A stretch of 15,562 nt of DNA, taken from the NCBI GenBank assembly GCA_024304875.1, contig JAMWZF010000032.1, positions 1 to 15,562 of the forward strand. The letters run 5' to 3'. Positions 1 through 6,200 of this stretch are shown in pieces. This DNA comes from Paracoccaceae bacterium (GTDB lineage: Bacteria; Pseudomonadota; Alphaproteobacteria; Rhodobacterales; Rhodobacteraceae). The position numbers and the translations under genes were made by a program. Position 1 is the first letter of the stretch, and the number at the start of each line of letters is the position of its first letter. Below the pieces are notes generated by a model that saw only the letters and a program-made list of their open reading frames with translations, did not search any database and had not been told where the DNA came from.

Positions 1-753
1 GTGTCCCTCGGTCGTCACGACCTCTCCGAAGGGCGCAAGCAGGTCCGCCAGGCGCCCCAGGCGATACCGGACCGAGGCCTCCGTCCCCTCGATCCGCAGC
101 CGGGTCGACGGCCGGCCGGCGGCATCCGCCGGCAGATGCGATGCCGCCGTCACCTCGAAGGGCGAGCCGAGCGCCGCCGACATCGCCGCCACCGCCTCCG
201 CCGGCCCGAGGCCACCAATGGACAGGACCCCGGCGGCGGCGGGCCTCGGCAGCACCTTGAGAGACACCTCGGACAGGACCCCCAGCCGCCCCCGCGCCCC
301 GCACATCAGGCGGGCGAGGTCGAGGCCGGTGACGTTCTTCATCACCCGGCCGCCGTTCTTGATGACGGTCCCCGCGCCGTCCACGAAGCGCACACCCAGC
401 AGGAAGTCCCGGCAGGCGCCCACCGCAACGCGGCGCGGCCCCGAGACATTGGCCGCCACCACGCCCCCGATGGTCGGCTCCCCCCCGGTGCCCATCAGTC
501 CGCGATGGTCCATCGGCTCGAAGGCCAGCCGCTGTCCCTCGGCCGCAAGCACGGCCTCGACCTCGGCAAGCGGCGTCCCGGCCCCGACGACCAGGGTCAA
601 GGCCCCCGGCTCGTACAGGGTCACGCCCGATATGCCGACCTCCAGCCCCTCGCCCGGCCCCGCCATCCCGCGGGTGCCGCCGCCGCGCACCGACAGGGGG
701 CCCTCCGCCCCCCGGATCGCCTCGCTCAGCTCGGTTTCCGTCTCGATCCGCAT
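1..753 (-). CDS. glcE: Glycolate oxidase FAD-binding subunit GlcE (partial, C-terminus beyond the left edge)
   Basis: GlcE is one of the two flavin-binding subunits of the GlcDEF complex, which oxidises glycolate to glyoxylate at the inner membrane. About 251 residues are visible and the gene continues past position 1, so the C-terminal part is missing. The start is the ATG at 753-751 (protein begins MRIETETELSEAIRG); a GAGG lies about 12 bases upstream, a loose ribosome site. The N-terminal half carries a FAD_binding_4 (PCMH-type) domain: a GGGTRGMAG loop near residue 25, then PTIGGVVAANVSGPRR and the VIKNGGRVMKNVTGLDL segment, which is highly typical of GlcE. It lies 45 bases downstream of glcD on the same strand, so the two are almost certainly co-transcribed. 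glcF, the iron-sulfur subunit, would be expected further left, outside the window. Confidence 0.93.
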   Translation of the reverse strand, partial: MRIETETELSEAIRGAEGPLSVRGGGTRGMAGPGEGLEVGISGVTLYEPGALTLVVGAGTPLAEVEAVLAAEGQRLAFEPMDHRGLMGTGGEPTIGGVVAANVSGPRRVAVGACRDFLLGVRFVDGAGTVIKNGGRVMKNVTGLDLARLMCGARGRLGVLSEVSLKVLPRPAAAGVLSIGGLGPAEAVAAMSAALGSPFEVTAASHLPADAAGRPSTRLRIEGTEASVRYRLGRLADLLAPFGEVVTTEGH

Positions 754-798
754 GCTCTCATTTGTCCTCAAGAATCCCCGGCAGGAGGCAGACGCCCC

Positions 799-2238
799 TT
801 ACTCCGCCGCCACCCGGTGGCCCGCACTCGCATCGAGGGGAAACACCTTCGCCGGATTGAGCAGCCATTTCGGATCGAACACGTCCTTGACCGCCATCTG
901 CGCCTCGAGGTCCTCCGGCGCGAACTGGCGCACCATCAGGTCCCGCTTCTCCACGCCCACGCCATGCTCCCCGGTCAGGCACCCGCCCGCCTCGACACAG
1001 AGAGTCAGGATGTCCGCCCCCAGCGCCTCCGCCTTCTCGAGGTCGCCGGGATCGTTGGCGTTGTAGAGGATCAGCGGATGCATGTTCCCGTCGCCCGCAT
1101 GAAAGACGTTTGCCACGCCGAGGCCGTACCCCTCCGCCATCTCCCCGATGCGGCGCAGCACGCGGGGGAGCTCGCTGACGGGAATCGTCCCGTCGAGGCA
1201 GATGTAATCCGCGATCTGGCCCATCGCCCCGAAGGCGCTCTTGCGGCCAAGCCAGATGCGGCCCGCCTCCTCGGCATCCCCCGCCTCGCGCAACTCCACC
1301 GGGTCGTAGCGCTGGGCGATCTGCTTGATGAAGCCCAGCTGCTCGTCGATCTCGGCCTCCGAGCCCTCGACCTCGACGATCAGCAGGGCCTCGCAGTCGG
1401 GATAACCGGCCCCGGCGAAGGCCTCGCAGGCGCGGATGCAGGGGCGGTCCATGAACTCGATCGCGACGGGCAGCACGCCCGCCTTGATGATGTCGGATAC
1501 GACCTGTCCGGCGGTCTCGGAAGAATCGTAGCCCATCAGCACCGGCCGGGCCCCCTCGGGCTTTGGCAGGATACGCAGGGTCGCCTCGGTCACGACGCCG
1601 AGCTGCCCCTCGGAGCCGCAGACGAGGCCAAGAAGGTCGAACCCGCCCGCGTCCATGTAGCCGCCGCCAAGGTCCAGGACCGTGCCGTCCATCAGCACCA
1701 TCTTCACGCCAAGGAGGTTGTTCGTCGTCACCCCGTACTTCAGGCAATGCGCCCCGCCCGAGTTCATCGCGATGTTCCCCGCGATGGCGCAGGCCAGCTG
1801 GGACGACGGATCTGGCGCGTAGAAGAACCCCTCTTCCGCGACCGCCCCGCTGACCGACAGGTTCGTGCGGCCGGTCTGCACCGTGATCGTCCGGTCCGGG
1901 TAGTTGACGTCCAGCACCTGCGTCATCCGCGCGGTGCCGAGGATCACGCTGTCCGAGGTCGGCAGGGCGCCCCCCGCCAGCGAGGTGCCCGCGCCGCGCG
2001 GCACCACCGGCACCCCCATCTCGTGACAGGCGCGCAGGACCGCGGCGACCTCCCCGGTCGATCCCGGCAGCACGGCGGCGAGGGGCGGGCAGCGGTAGGC
2101 CGTCAGGGCGTCGCACTCGTAGGCGCGCAGCTCGGCCTCCGCCGAGATCACCTTGCCGCCGGGCATTGCCTTGGCCAGCCGCGCGACGATGGCGTCCTTG
2201 CGGGACAGGATCCCGGCGTCGGGTTCGGGCAGCTGCAT
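799..2238 (-). CDS. glcD: Glycolate oxidase subunit GlcD (FAD-linked oxidase)
   Basis: This is the catalytic FAD subunit of glycolate oxidase (glycolate to glyoxylate, electrons passed on through GlcF). The protein has 479 residues, normal for the family. The FAD_binding_4 domain spans roughly residues 50-190, with the pyrophosphate loop PRGAGTSLAGG at 80-90. The FAD-oxidase C-terminal domain follows, with the family signatures HAGDGNMHP and GEHGVGVEKR near the end. I chose the ATG at 2238-2236 because GGAGG sits eight bases upstream; the open frame extends further left of that start but across the promoter. It is the first gene of a glcD-glcE unit transcribed leftward from the promoter at 2267-2295. 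D-lactate or D-2-hydroxyglutarate dehydrogenases share this fold, but the adjacent glcE makes glycolate oxidase much the better call. Confidence 0.95.
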   Translation of the reverse strand: MQLPEPDAGILSRKDAIVARLAKAMPGGKVISAEAELRAYECDALTAYRCPPLAAVLPGSTGEVAAVLRACHEMGVPVVPRGAGTSLAGGALPTSDSVILGTARMTQVLDVNYPDRTITVQTGRTNLSVSGAVAEEGFFYAPDPSSQLACAIAGNIAMNSGGAHCLKYGVTTNNLLGVKMVLMDGTVLDLGGGYMDAGGFDLLGLVCGSEGQLGVVTEATLRILPKPEGARPVLMGYDSSETAGQVVSDIIKAGVLPVAIEFMDRPCIRACEAFAGAGYPDCEALLIVEVEGSEAEIDEQLGFIKQIAQRYDPVELREAGDAEEAGRIWLGRKSAFGAMGQIADYICLDGTIPVSELPRVLRRIGEMAEGYGLGVANVFHAGDGNMHPLILYNANDPGDLEKAEALGADILTLCVEAGGCLTGEHGVGVEKRDLMVRQFAPEDLEAQMAVKDVFDPKWLLNPAKVFPLDASAGHRVAAE

Positions 2239-2257
2239 GGCGGGCTCCTCCGCTTGA

Positions 2258-2280
2258 ATTGGTAAGATCATATTACCAAT
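2258..2280. promoter_or_regulatory. Palindromic operator candidate on the glcD promoter (GntR/FadR-like half-sites)
   Basis: A 23-bp palindrome has perfect 8-base arms ATTGGTAA and TTACCAAT around a 7-base centre; only one symmetric pair in the centre (positions 2266/2272) fails to match. It covers the whole -10 box and the expected transcription start, where a bound protein would block RNA polymerase. The TTGGT/ACCAA half-sites recall operators of the FadR branch of the GntR family (PdhR, GlcC, LldR), which respond to small organic acids. The gap between TGGT and ACCA here is 11 bases, longer than the classical sites, so the regulator's identity is inference. No such regulator gene is in the window. 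Confidence 0.6.
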
Positions 2281-2295
2281 CGGGCGCCCCGGCAA
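2267..2295 (-). promoter_or_regulatory. Predicted sigma70 promoter of glcDE
   Basis: Read on the minus strand there is a -35 box TTGCCG (2295-2290), a 17-base spacer and a -10 box TATGAT (2272-2267). Both are close to the consensus and the spacing is ideal. Transcription would start near 2260, giving a leader of about 22 bases that still contains the GGAGG in front of glcD. The start site is predicted from sequence, not mapped. Confidence 0.72.
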
Positions 2296-2350
2296 GGACG
2301 CCTCTGTCGCATCAGCTTGCGCAACTCCCCCGCACGGGGCAAGCAGGGGC

Positions 2351-2770
2351 ATGGACCTCTATCCCGCCATCAAGGTGCTTCACCTGCTCTGCGTCCTCGG
2401 CTGGATGACCGGCATCTTCGCCGTGCCCCGGGCGCTGATCTACTGGCGGCGGGAATACGCGGCGCTGGGCACGTTCGGCCCCACGGGCGACCTGACGAAA
2501 CGGCTCTACCGCTTCTCCCTCGGCCTCGGGGTGATCGCGCTGGTCAGCGGCCTCTGGCTGTTCTGGCAGCTCGGCTTCCCGGCCTGGGGCCACGCGAAAC
2601 TGACGCTCGTGATCCTTCTGGCGGTCCACTACGGCTGGACCGGGCTGCTGGTCCTCCGGGCGCTGAAAGGCCGGTTCGACCATTCCGAGACCTGGCTGCG
2701 GGTGTTCAACGAACTCAGCGTGCTGGTGGTCATCGGCGTGCTCATCCTCGTGGTCTACCAGCCCTTCTGA
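2351..2770 (+). CDS. HemJ/CopD-like integral membrane protein
   Basis: A 139-residue, very hydrophobic protein with four likely transmembrane segments (about 5-28, 56-73, 82-102, 120-136). The pattern fits the HemJ/UPF0093 family and the related CopD superfamily: a His in the first helix (H11) followed by GWMTG and a Pro-Arg (VPRAL, P26-R27), then GHAKLTL with K83 in the third helix. In HemJ a first-helix His and a third-helix Lys are functionally important, and HemJ oxidises protoporphyrinogen IX in haem synthesis. The protein is at the short end for HemJ, and no haem gene is nearby, so the enzymatic role is uncertain and CopD-like is the safer label. The ATG at 2351 has only a poorly spaced AGGGG upstream. 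Its TGA overlaps the next gene's ATG as TGATG, implying translational coupling. Confidence 0.7.
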   Translation: MDLYPAIKVLHLLCVLGWMTGIFAVPRALIYWRREYAALGTFGPTGDLTKRLYRFSLGLGVIALVSGLWLFWQLGFPAWGHAKLTLVILLAVHYGWTGLLVLRALKGRFDHSETWLRVFNELSVLVVIGVLILVVYQPF

Positions 2771-3480
2771 TGTGGGAGGATGTGACCCTCCCGGCGCTGC
2801 TCGCCCCGCTCACCCTCTGGGACGCCGGGGCGCTGGGGCTGCTGGCGCTCGGCTGGTTCGGCCTCGGCTACTGGATCGAACACGCGCCCGCCCGCTTCGC
2901 CTCGGTCAGCAGCCTGATGGCGCAGTACCGGCGGGACTGGATGGCCCGCATGGCCGAGCGCGACACCCGCATCTTCGACGCCCAGATCATCGCCAGCCTG
3001 CGCCAGGGGACGAACTTCTTTGCCTCCACCTGCGTCCTTGCGCTCGGCGGGGTGCTGGCGCTGATGGGCAATACCGAGCCGCTGACGATGCTCGCGGACG
3101 AGATCGCGCCCGGCCATGCCGAGGATCTCGCCTTCCAGGTGCGGCTGATGCCGGTGGTGGTCTTCCTGACGACGGCCTTCCTGCGCTTCGTCTGGGCCTC
3201 CCGCGTCTTCGGTTACTGCGCCGTGGTCATGGCCTCGGTCTCCAACGACCCCGCCGACCCCGAGGGGCCGCCCCGTGCCGCCCAAGCGGCCGAGCTGAAC
3301 ATCCGCGCCGCGGCGAACTTCAACCGCGGGCTCAGGGGCATGTACTTCGCGCTGGCGTCCGTCGCCTGGGTGCTCGGCGCGGTGGCGCTCGGGGCGGCGG
3401 CGCTGGTGGCGATCTGGGTGGTCTGGAGCCGCGAATTCGCCTCGGCCCCGCGCCGGATCCTGAGAGGCGAAGAGCCATGA
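2770..3480 (+). CDS. DUF599 family membrane protein
   Basis: A 236-residue protein that matches the look of DUF599 proteins. A first membrane helix at about 17-35 is followed by a conserved amphipathic stretch ending in RRDWMARMAERDTRI, then helices around 84-100, 124-152 (two close segments) and 192-220. The segment LNIRAAANFNRGLRGMYFAL before the last helix is typical of the family. The function of DUF599 is not established. The start ATG shares its A with the stop codon of the upstream HemJ-like gene, and its own TGA overlaps the next ATG (ATGA), so all three genes are probably made from one message in fixed ratio. Longer frames upstream of 2770 overlap the HemJ-like gene and were not used. 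Confidence 0.8.
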   Translation: MWEDVTLPALLAPLTLWDAGALGLLALGWFGLGYWIEHAPARFASVSSLMAQYRRDWMARMAERDTRIFDAQIIASLRQGTNFFASTCVLALGGVLALMGNTEPLTMLADEIAPGHAEDLAFQVRLMPVVVFLTTAFLRFVWASRVFGYCAVVMASVSNDPADPEGPPRAAQAAELNIRAAANFNRGLRGMYFALASVAWVLGAVALGAAALVAIWVVWSREFASAPRRILRGEEP

Positions 3481-3815
3481 TCCGCAACCTCGCCATCCTG
3501 TCCCTGACGGCAACGCCCGCCTTCGCCGATGCGCCGCAGGTTCTGGACGCGACGGTGGAGGGCGACCGCGTGTCGGTCACACTGGACCACCCCGACACCG
3601 GCTGGGACCACTACGCCGACGGCTGGCGGGTGGAGACGGCGGACGGCACGGTCCTCGGCACCCGCGACCTCCTGCACCCGCATGTCGAGGAGATGCCCTT
3701 CACCCGGTCCCTGACCGGCGTGACGATCCCTCAGGACGTGCGCGAGATCTTCATCCGCGCGCGGTGCAGCGTTGACGGATGGTCGGACACCACGCTCGCG
3801 GTCCCGCTGGACTGA
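3477..3815 (+). CDS. Small secreted/periplasmic protein of unknown function
   Basis: A 112-residue protein with a short N-terminal signal peptide: a charged start (MIRN), a hydrophobic core LAILSLTATP and a likely signal-peptidase I site after the AFA at residues 15-17. The mature part of about 95 residues has a pattern of beta strands: VEGDRVSVTLDHPDTGWDHY, then WRVETADGTVLGTRDLLHPH and FTRSLTGVTIPQDVREIFIRARC. It contains one Cys and several aromatic and acidic residues. I do not recognise a named domain; the spacing suggests a compact immunoglobulin-like or other beta-sandwich fold, which is inference only. The start ATG overlaps the stop of the DUF599 gene (ATGA), so it is the last gene of the coupled trio. 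A hairpin begins seven bases after its stop codon. Confidence 0.75.
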   Translation: MIRNLAILSLTATPAFADAPQVLDATVEGDRVSVTLDHPDTGWDHYADGWRVETADGTVLGTRDLLHPHVEEMPFTRSLTGVTIPQDVREIFIRARCSVDGWSDTTLAVPLD

Positions 3816-3821
3816 GGGGGT

Positions 3822-3839
3822 GGTGGGTCAAGACCCACC
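3822..3839 (+). terminator. Hairpin just after the secreted-protein gene
   Basis: Perfect 8-base arms GGTGGGTC and GACCCACC with two bases between them (in practice a four-base loop), starting seven bases after the stop codon. There is no run of T after it, so termination would be imperfect or factor-dependent; it may equally protect the 3' end of the message. Confidence 0.5.
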
Positions 3840-3897
3840 TCACTGGCGCCATACATGCAGGCCCTGATCCCCGACAGACAGGTCGCTCCAAAAGAAT

Positions 3898-3961
3898 GAG
3901 TATTTAGACCAACCCGAAGCAGAAAGGCGCGCCCTGCGGTTTCGGGTTGGCCCAAATACTC
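3898..3961 (-). repeat. Long inner hairpin, REP/terminator-like
   Basis: Two 21-base arms (3898-3918 and 3941-3961) are inverted copies with two mismatches, around a 22-base loop that contains the palindrome GGCGCGCC. Read as minus-strand RNA, both mismatches become G-U pairs, so the stem is fully paired there; on the plus strand they are A-C clashes. This suggests the functional transcript comes from the minus-strand MoxR operon. The arm motif GAGTATTTGGGCCAA resembles a motif I recall as frequent at gene ends in Rhodobacteraceae; that recollection is unchecked. Weaker similarity continues outward for about nine more bases on each side. Confidence 0.65.
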
Positions 3962-4017
3962 ACCTTTGGGAGTCCGGTATCCGCCGCGCACGACGCTGGT
4001 CTAAAGAGGAGAGTGAG

Positions 4018-4033
4018 GTGGGTCAGGGCCCAC
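4018..4033 (-). terminator. Hairpin just after the MoxR operon
   Basis: Arms GTGGG and CCCAC separated by six bases, eight bases after the stop codon of the last operon gene. It is a degenerate version of the hairpin at 3822-3839 and sits in the mirror-image position. There is no clear U-tract. Confidence 0.4.
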
Positions 4034-4040
4034 GCTCCCC

Positions 4041-6125
4041 CTAGCGCCGCCCCTCCCGCAGCCAGGCGCCGACGACAAAGGCCGCCGCCAGCAGCAGGAA
4101 GGCCCAGGCCGGCAGGACCGGGTTTACCGTGACATCCGCGGTCCGGTAGGCCCCGCGCGGGGTGATGCCGATCCAGCCGCGGCCCGCGGCCGGACGCCCG
4201 GCGCGGACCACGCGGACATCCACGTCGCCCGCCTCCATCGCCGCCACGCCGCCGCGGCCGGCATCGACCAGCGGTTCCAGCAGGGCGCTGTCCGCGATCG
4301 TCTCCTCGAACTCCCGCGGCGCCGCGGGGCCGAGGGCGATCACCGCCTCCTCCTCGCCGTCGGTCAGCCGGTAGAGGCCGATCTCGGGCGCCTCCCAGAC
4401 CGCCTCGAACCGCCCCGGAGAGACCTGTTCCAAGGGCACCAGCGTCTCGGTCCCGTCGGGATGGGTCACCGTGACCTCGCCGACCTCGTCCGCCAGCGTC
4501 CGGCGGATGATGCGCATGGTCTGGCCGGTGGGCTCGGCCCAGAGGGCCTCCTCCTCCAGCTCGGGCTCCTTCATCATCCAGTGGGCGAGGCGGCGCAGCA
4601 GTTCCAGCTGCGGCCCGCCGCCCTCGTAGCCGCGGTTCCACAGCCAGACGTGGTCCGAGGTCAGCAGGGCGACCCGGCCCTCTCCGACGCGGTTGAGGAT
4701 GAGCAGCGGCTGCTCCTCGATCCCCGACATGACGACCTGCGCCTCGGGGTCGGTCAATGTCACCTCCACCTGCCGGAACCAGCGGCCCCAGCCGGGCGTG
4801 CCGTCCTCGTCCGGCGGGGTCGGCGCCTGGAGGGCAAGGCCCTCGGTCACCGGGTGCTTCTCGCCGAGGTCCGTCATCATCGGCACGAAGGGCCGCTCGT
4901 AGACCCGCGCGGTGGGCGCCGCGGGCAGGGCCTCGCCCAGCGGCGAGCGGTAGATGCTGTCCGCCCCGGCATAATCCGGCCCCGCCGCGATCAGCACCGC
5001 GCCGCCGTTCTCGACGTAACTGCGGATATTGTCGAAGTAGAGCGCCGGCAGGATGCCCCGCCGCTTGTAGCGGTCGAAGATGATCAGGTCGAACTCGTCG
5101 ATCTTCTCGAGGAACAATTCGCGGGTCGGGAAGGCGATCAGGGACAATTCGTCCACCGGCACGCCGTCCTGTTTCTCGGGCGGCCGCAGGATGGTGAAAT
5201 GCACCAGGTCCACCGAGGAATCCGATTTCAGCAGGTTCCGCCATGTCCGCTCGCCCGGGTGCGGCTCGCCCGAGACCAGCAGGACGCGCAGCCGGTCGCG
5301 CACGCCGTTGATCTGGATGACGGCGGCGTTGTTGCGGGCCGTCAGCTCGCCCTCCGCCTCGGGGACGGAGAACTGCAGCACGTTCATCCCGCCATGGGGC
5401 AGGGTGACGGGCAGCTCCAGGTCCTCGTTCACCGGCACGTCGAAGGTCATCGGCGTGTCGCCGTCGATGGAAATCTCCAAGGGCACGGTGCCGACGCCCT
5501 CGGGGGCCGCGCCCTGGTCCTCGATCCGCAGGGTCAGCGTCACCGGCTCGCCCAGGATCGCGAAGGCCGGCGCGTTGCGGACGATGAGGCGGCGGTCCCA
5601 GTCCTCCTCGGTCCCCGATTGCAGGACGTGGACCGGCGCGGGGATGGTGCCCGGCGCCGCGGCCATGTCGTGCACCCGACCGTCCGTCAGCAGGACGACC
5701 CCGGCGATCCGGTCCAGCGGTTCCTCGGCCATCGCCTCGGACAGCGCGGTCATCAGCCGGGTGCCGCCGTCGCCCTCCGCATCGCCCACGGGCACCACCC
5801 GCAGCTCGGTGTTCTCGCGCCCCGCGATCTCGGCCCGCAGGTTCTCCAGCGCCGCCGCCGTCTGGTCCGGCCGGCCCGCGATCCGCTGGCTGGCGCTTTC
5901 GTCGACCACCGCGATCACGATGTCGGACAATTCGGCCCGGTCCTCGTTCTGGAGCGAGGGGTTGGCGATGGCGGCGATCAGCGCGATCCCCGCGAGCGCC
6001 CGCAGCCACCACCCCGCCAGACCGCGCCAGAGCGCCAGCGCCACGACGACGACGGACAGGGCCACCGCCGCCCAGAGCAGGGGCATCGGCAGGAGGGGGT
6101 CGAGGATGACGTTTCCGGTGTTCAC
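4041..6125 (-). CDS. Large membrane protein with VWA-like and glutamine-amidotransferase-like regions (MoxR operon)
   Basis: A protein of 694 residues from the chosen start. Two membrane helices lie near the N-terminus (about 14-34 and 38-56) and one near the C-terminus (about 670-690), so most of the chain should be periplasmic. A VWA-like region follows the helices, with SDIVIAVVDESASQR: the D75-E-S-A-S79 matches the DxSxS metal-site motif. Residues around 260-480 resemble the class I glutamine amidotransferase-like fold found in such proteins (VLLVSGEPHPGERTWRNLL, FDLIIFDRY, IRSYVENGGAVLIAAGPDY), with no clear catalytic Cys-His pair. It is the last gene of the operon. No good ATG exists: I chose the GTG at 6125, giving MNTGNVILDPLLP; a TTG at 6134 would add three residues. 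GAGG lies 11 bases before the GTG but only two before the TTG. Role: unknown envelope function. Confidence 0.82.
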   Translation of the reverse strand: MNTGNVILDPLLPMPLLWAAVALSVVVVALALWRGLAGWWLRALAGIALIAAIANPSLQNEDRAELSDIVIAVVDESASQRIAGRPDQTAAALENLRAEIAGRENTELRVVPVGDAEGDGGTRLMTALSEAMAEEPLDRIAGVVLLTDGRVHDMAAAPGTIPAPVHVLQSGTEEDWDRRLIVRNAPAFAILGEPVTLTLRIEDQGAAPEGVGTVPLEISIDGDTPMTFDVPVNEDLELPVTLPHGGMNVLQFSVPEAEGELTARNNAAVIQINGVRDRLRVLLVSGEPHPGERTWRNLLKSDSSVDLVHFTILRPPEKQDGVPVDELSLIAFPTRELFLEKIDEFDLIIFDRYKRRGILPALYFDNIRSYVENGGAVLIAAGPDYAGADSIYRSPLGEALPAAPTARVYERPFVPMMTDLGEKHPVTEGLALQAPTPPDEDGTPGWGRWFRQVEVTLTDPEAQVVMSGIEEQPLLILNRVGEGRVALLTSDHVWLWNRGYEGGGPQLELLRRLAHWMMKEPELEEEALWAEPTGQTMRIIRRTLADEVGEVTVTHPDGTETLVPLEQVSPGRFEAVWEAPEIGLYRLTDGEEEAVIALGPAAPREFEETIADSALLEPLVDAGRGGVAAMEAGDVDVRVVRAGRPAAGRGWIGITPRGAYRTADVTVNPVLPAWAFLLLAAAFVVGAWLREGRR

Positions 6126-6200
6126 GACTTGCAAAACCTCGGCTGGGGTCGGTTCACACCTGCCAAAAGCAGGGTCGGATTGGGGTCACACCCGGTCACT

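Larger units (their letters stand above)
3813..4043. repeat. Nested inverted-repeat region filling the space between two convergent genes
   Basis: This gene-free interval is built as a palindrome. The outer arms run from each stop codon inwards: 3813-3844 reverse-complemented matches 4012-4043 at 24 of 32 positions, including a perfect 13-base core (AGTGAGGTGGGTC at 4012-4024 and its complement at 3832-3844). Each outer arm contains its own small GTGGG...CCCAC hairpin. A second, inner pair of inverted arms lies at 3898-3961. No open reading frame in it looks real. It could be a shared bidirectional terminator or a small palindromic repeat element. Confidence 0.7.

Noticed and set aside
1..2265. 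Long plus-strand open frame (754 codons) across glcE and glcD
   Set aside because: It is antisense to two well-conserved enzymes, rich in Arg, His, Pro and Gly, and has no domain. High GC keeps stop codons rare in this shadow frame.
3813..4043. Insertion sequence or MITE remnant at the nested palindrome
   Set aside because: No target-site duplication can be defined because the symmetry reaches the stop codons of both genes, and there is no transposase remnant. It is kept as a repeat without claiming mobility.
3904..6012. Minus-strand open frame of 702 codons in another frame of the last MoxR-operon gene
   Set aside because: It overlaps the real frame on the same strand, is extremely Arg/Gly-rich and runs out into the palindromic intergenic region.
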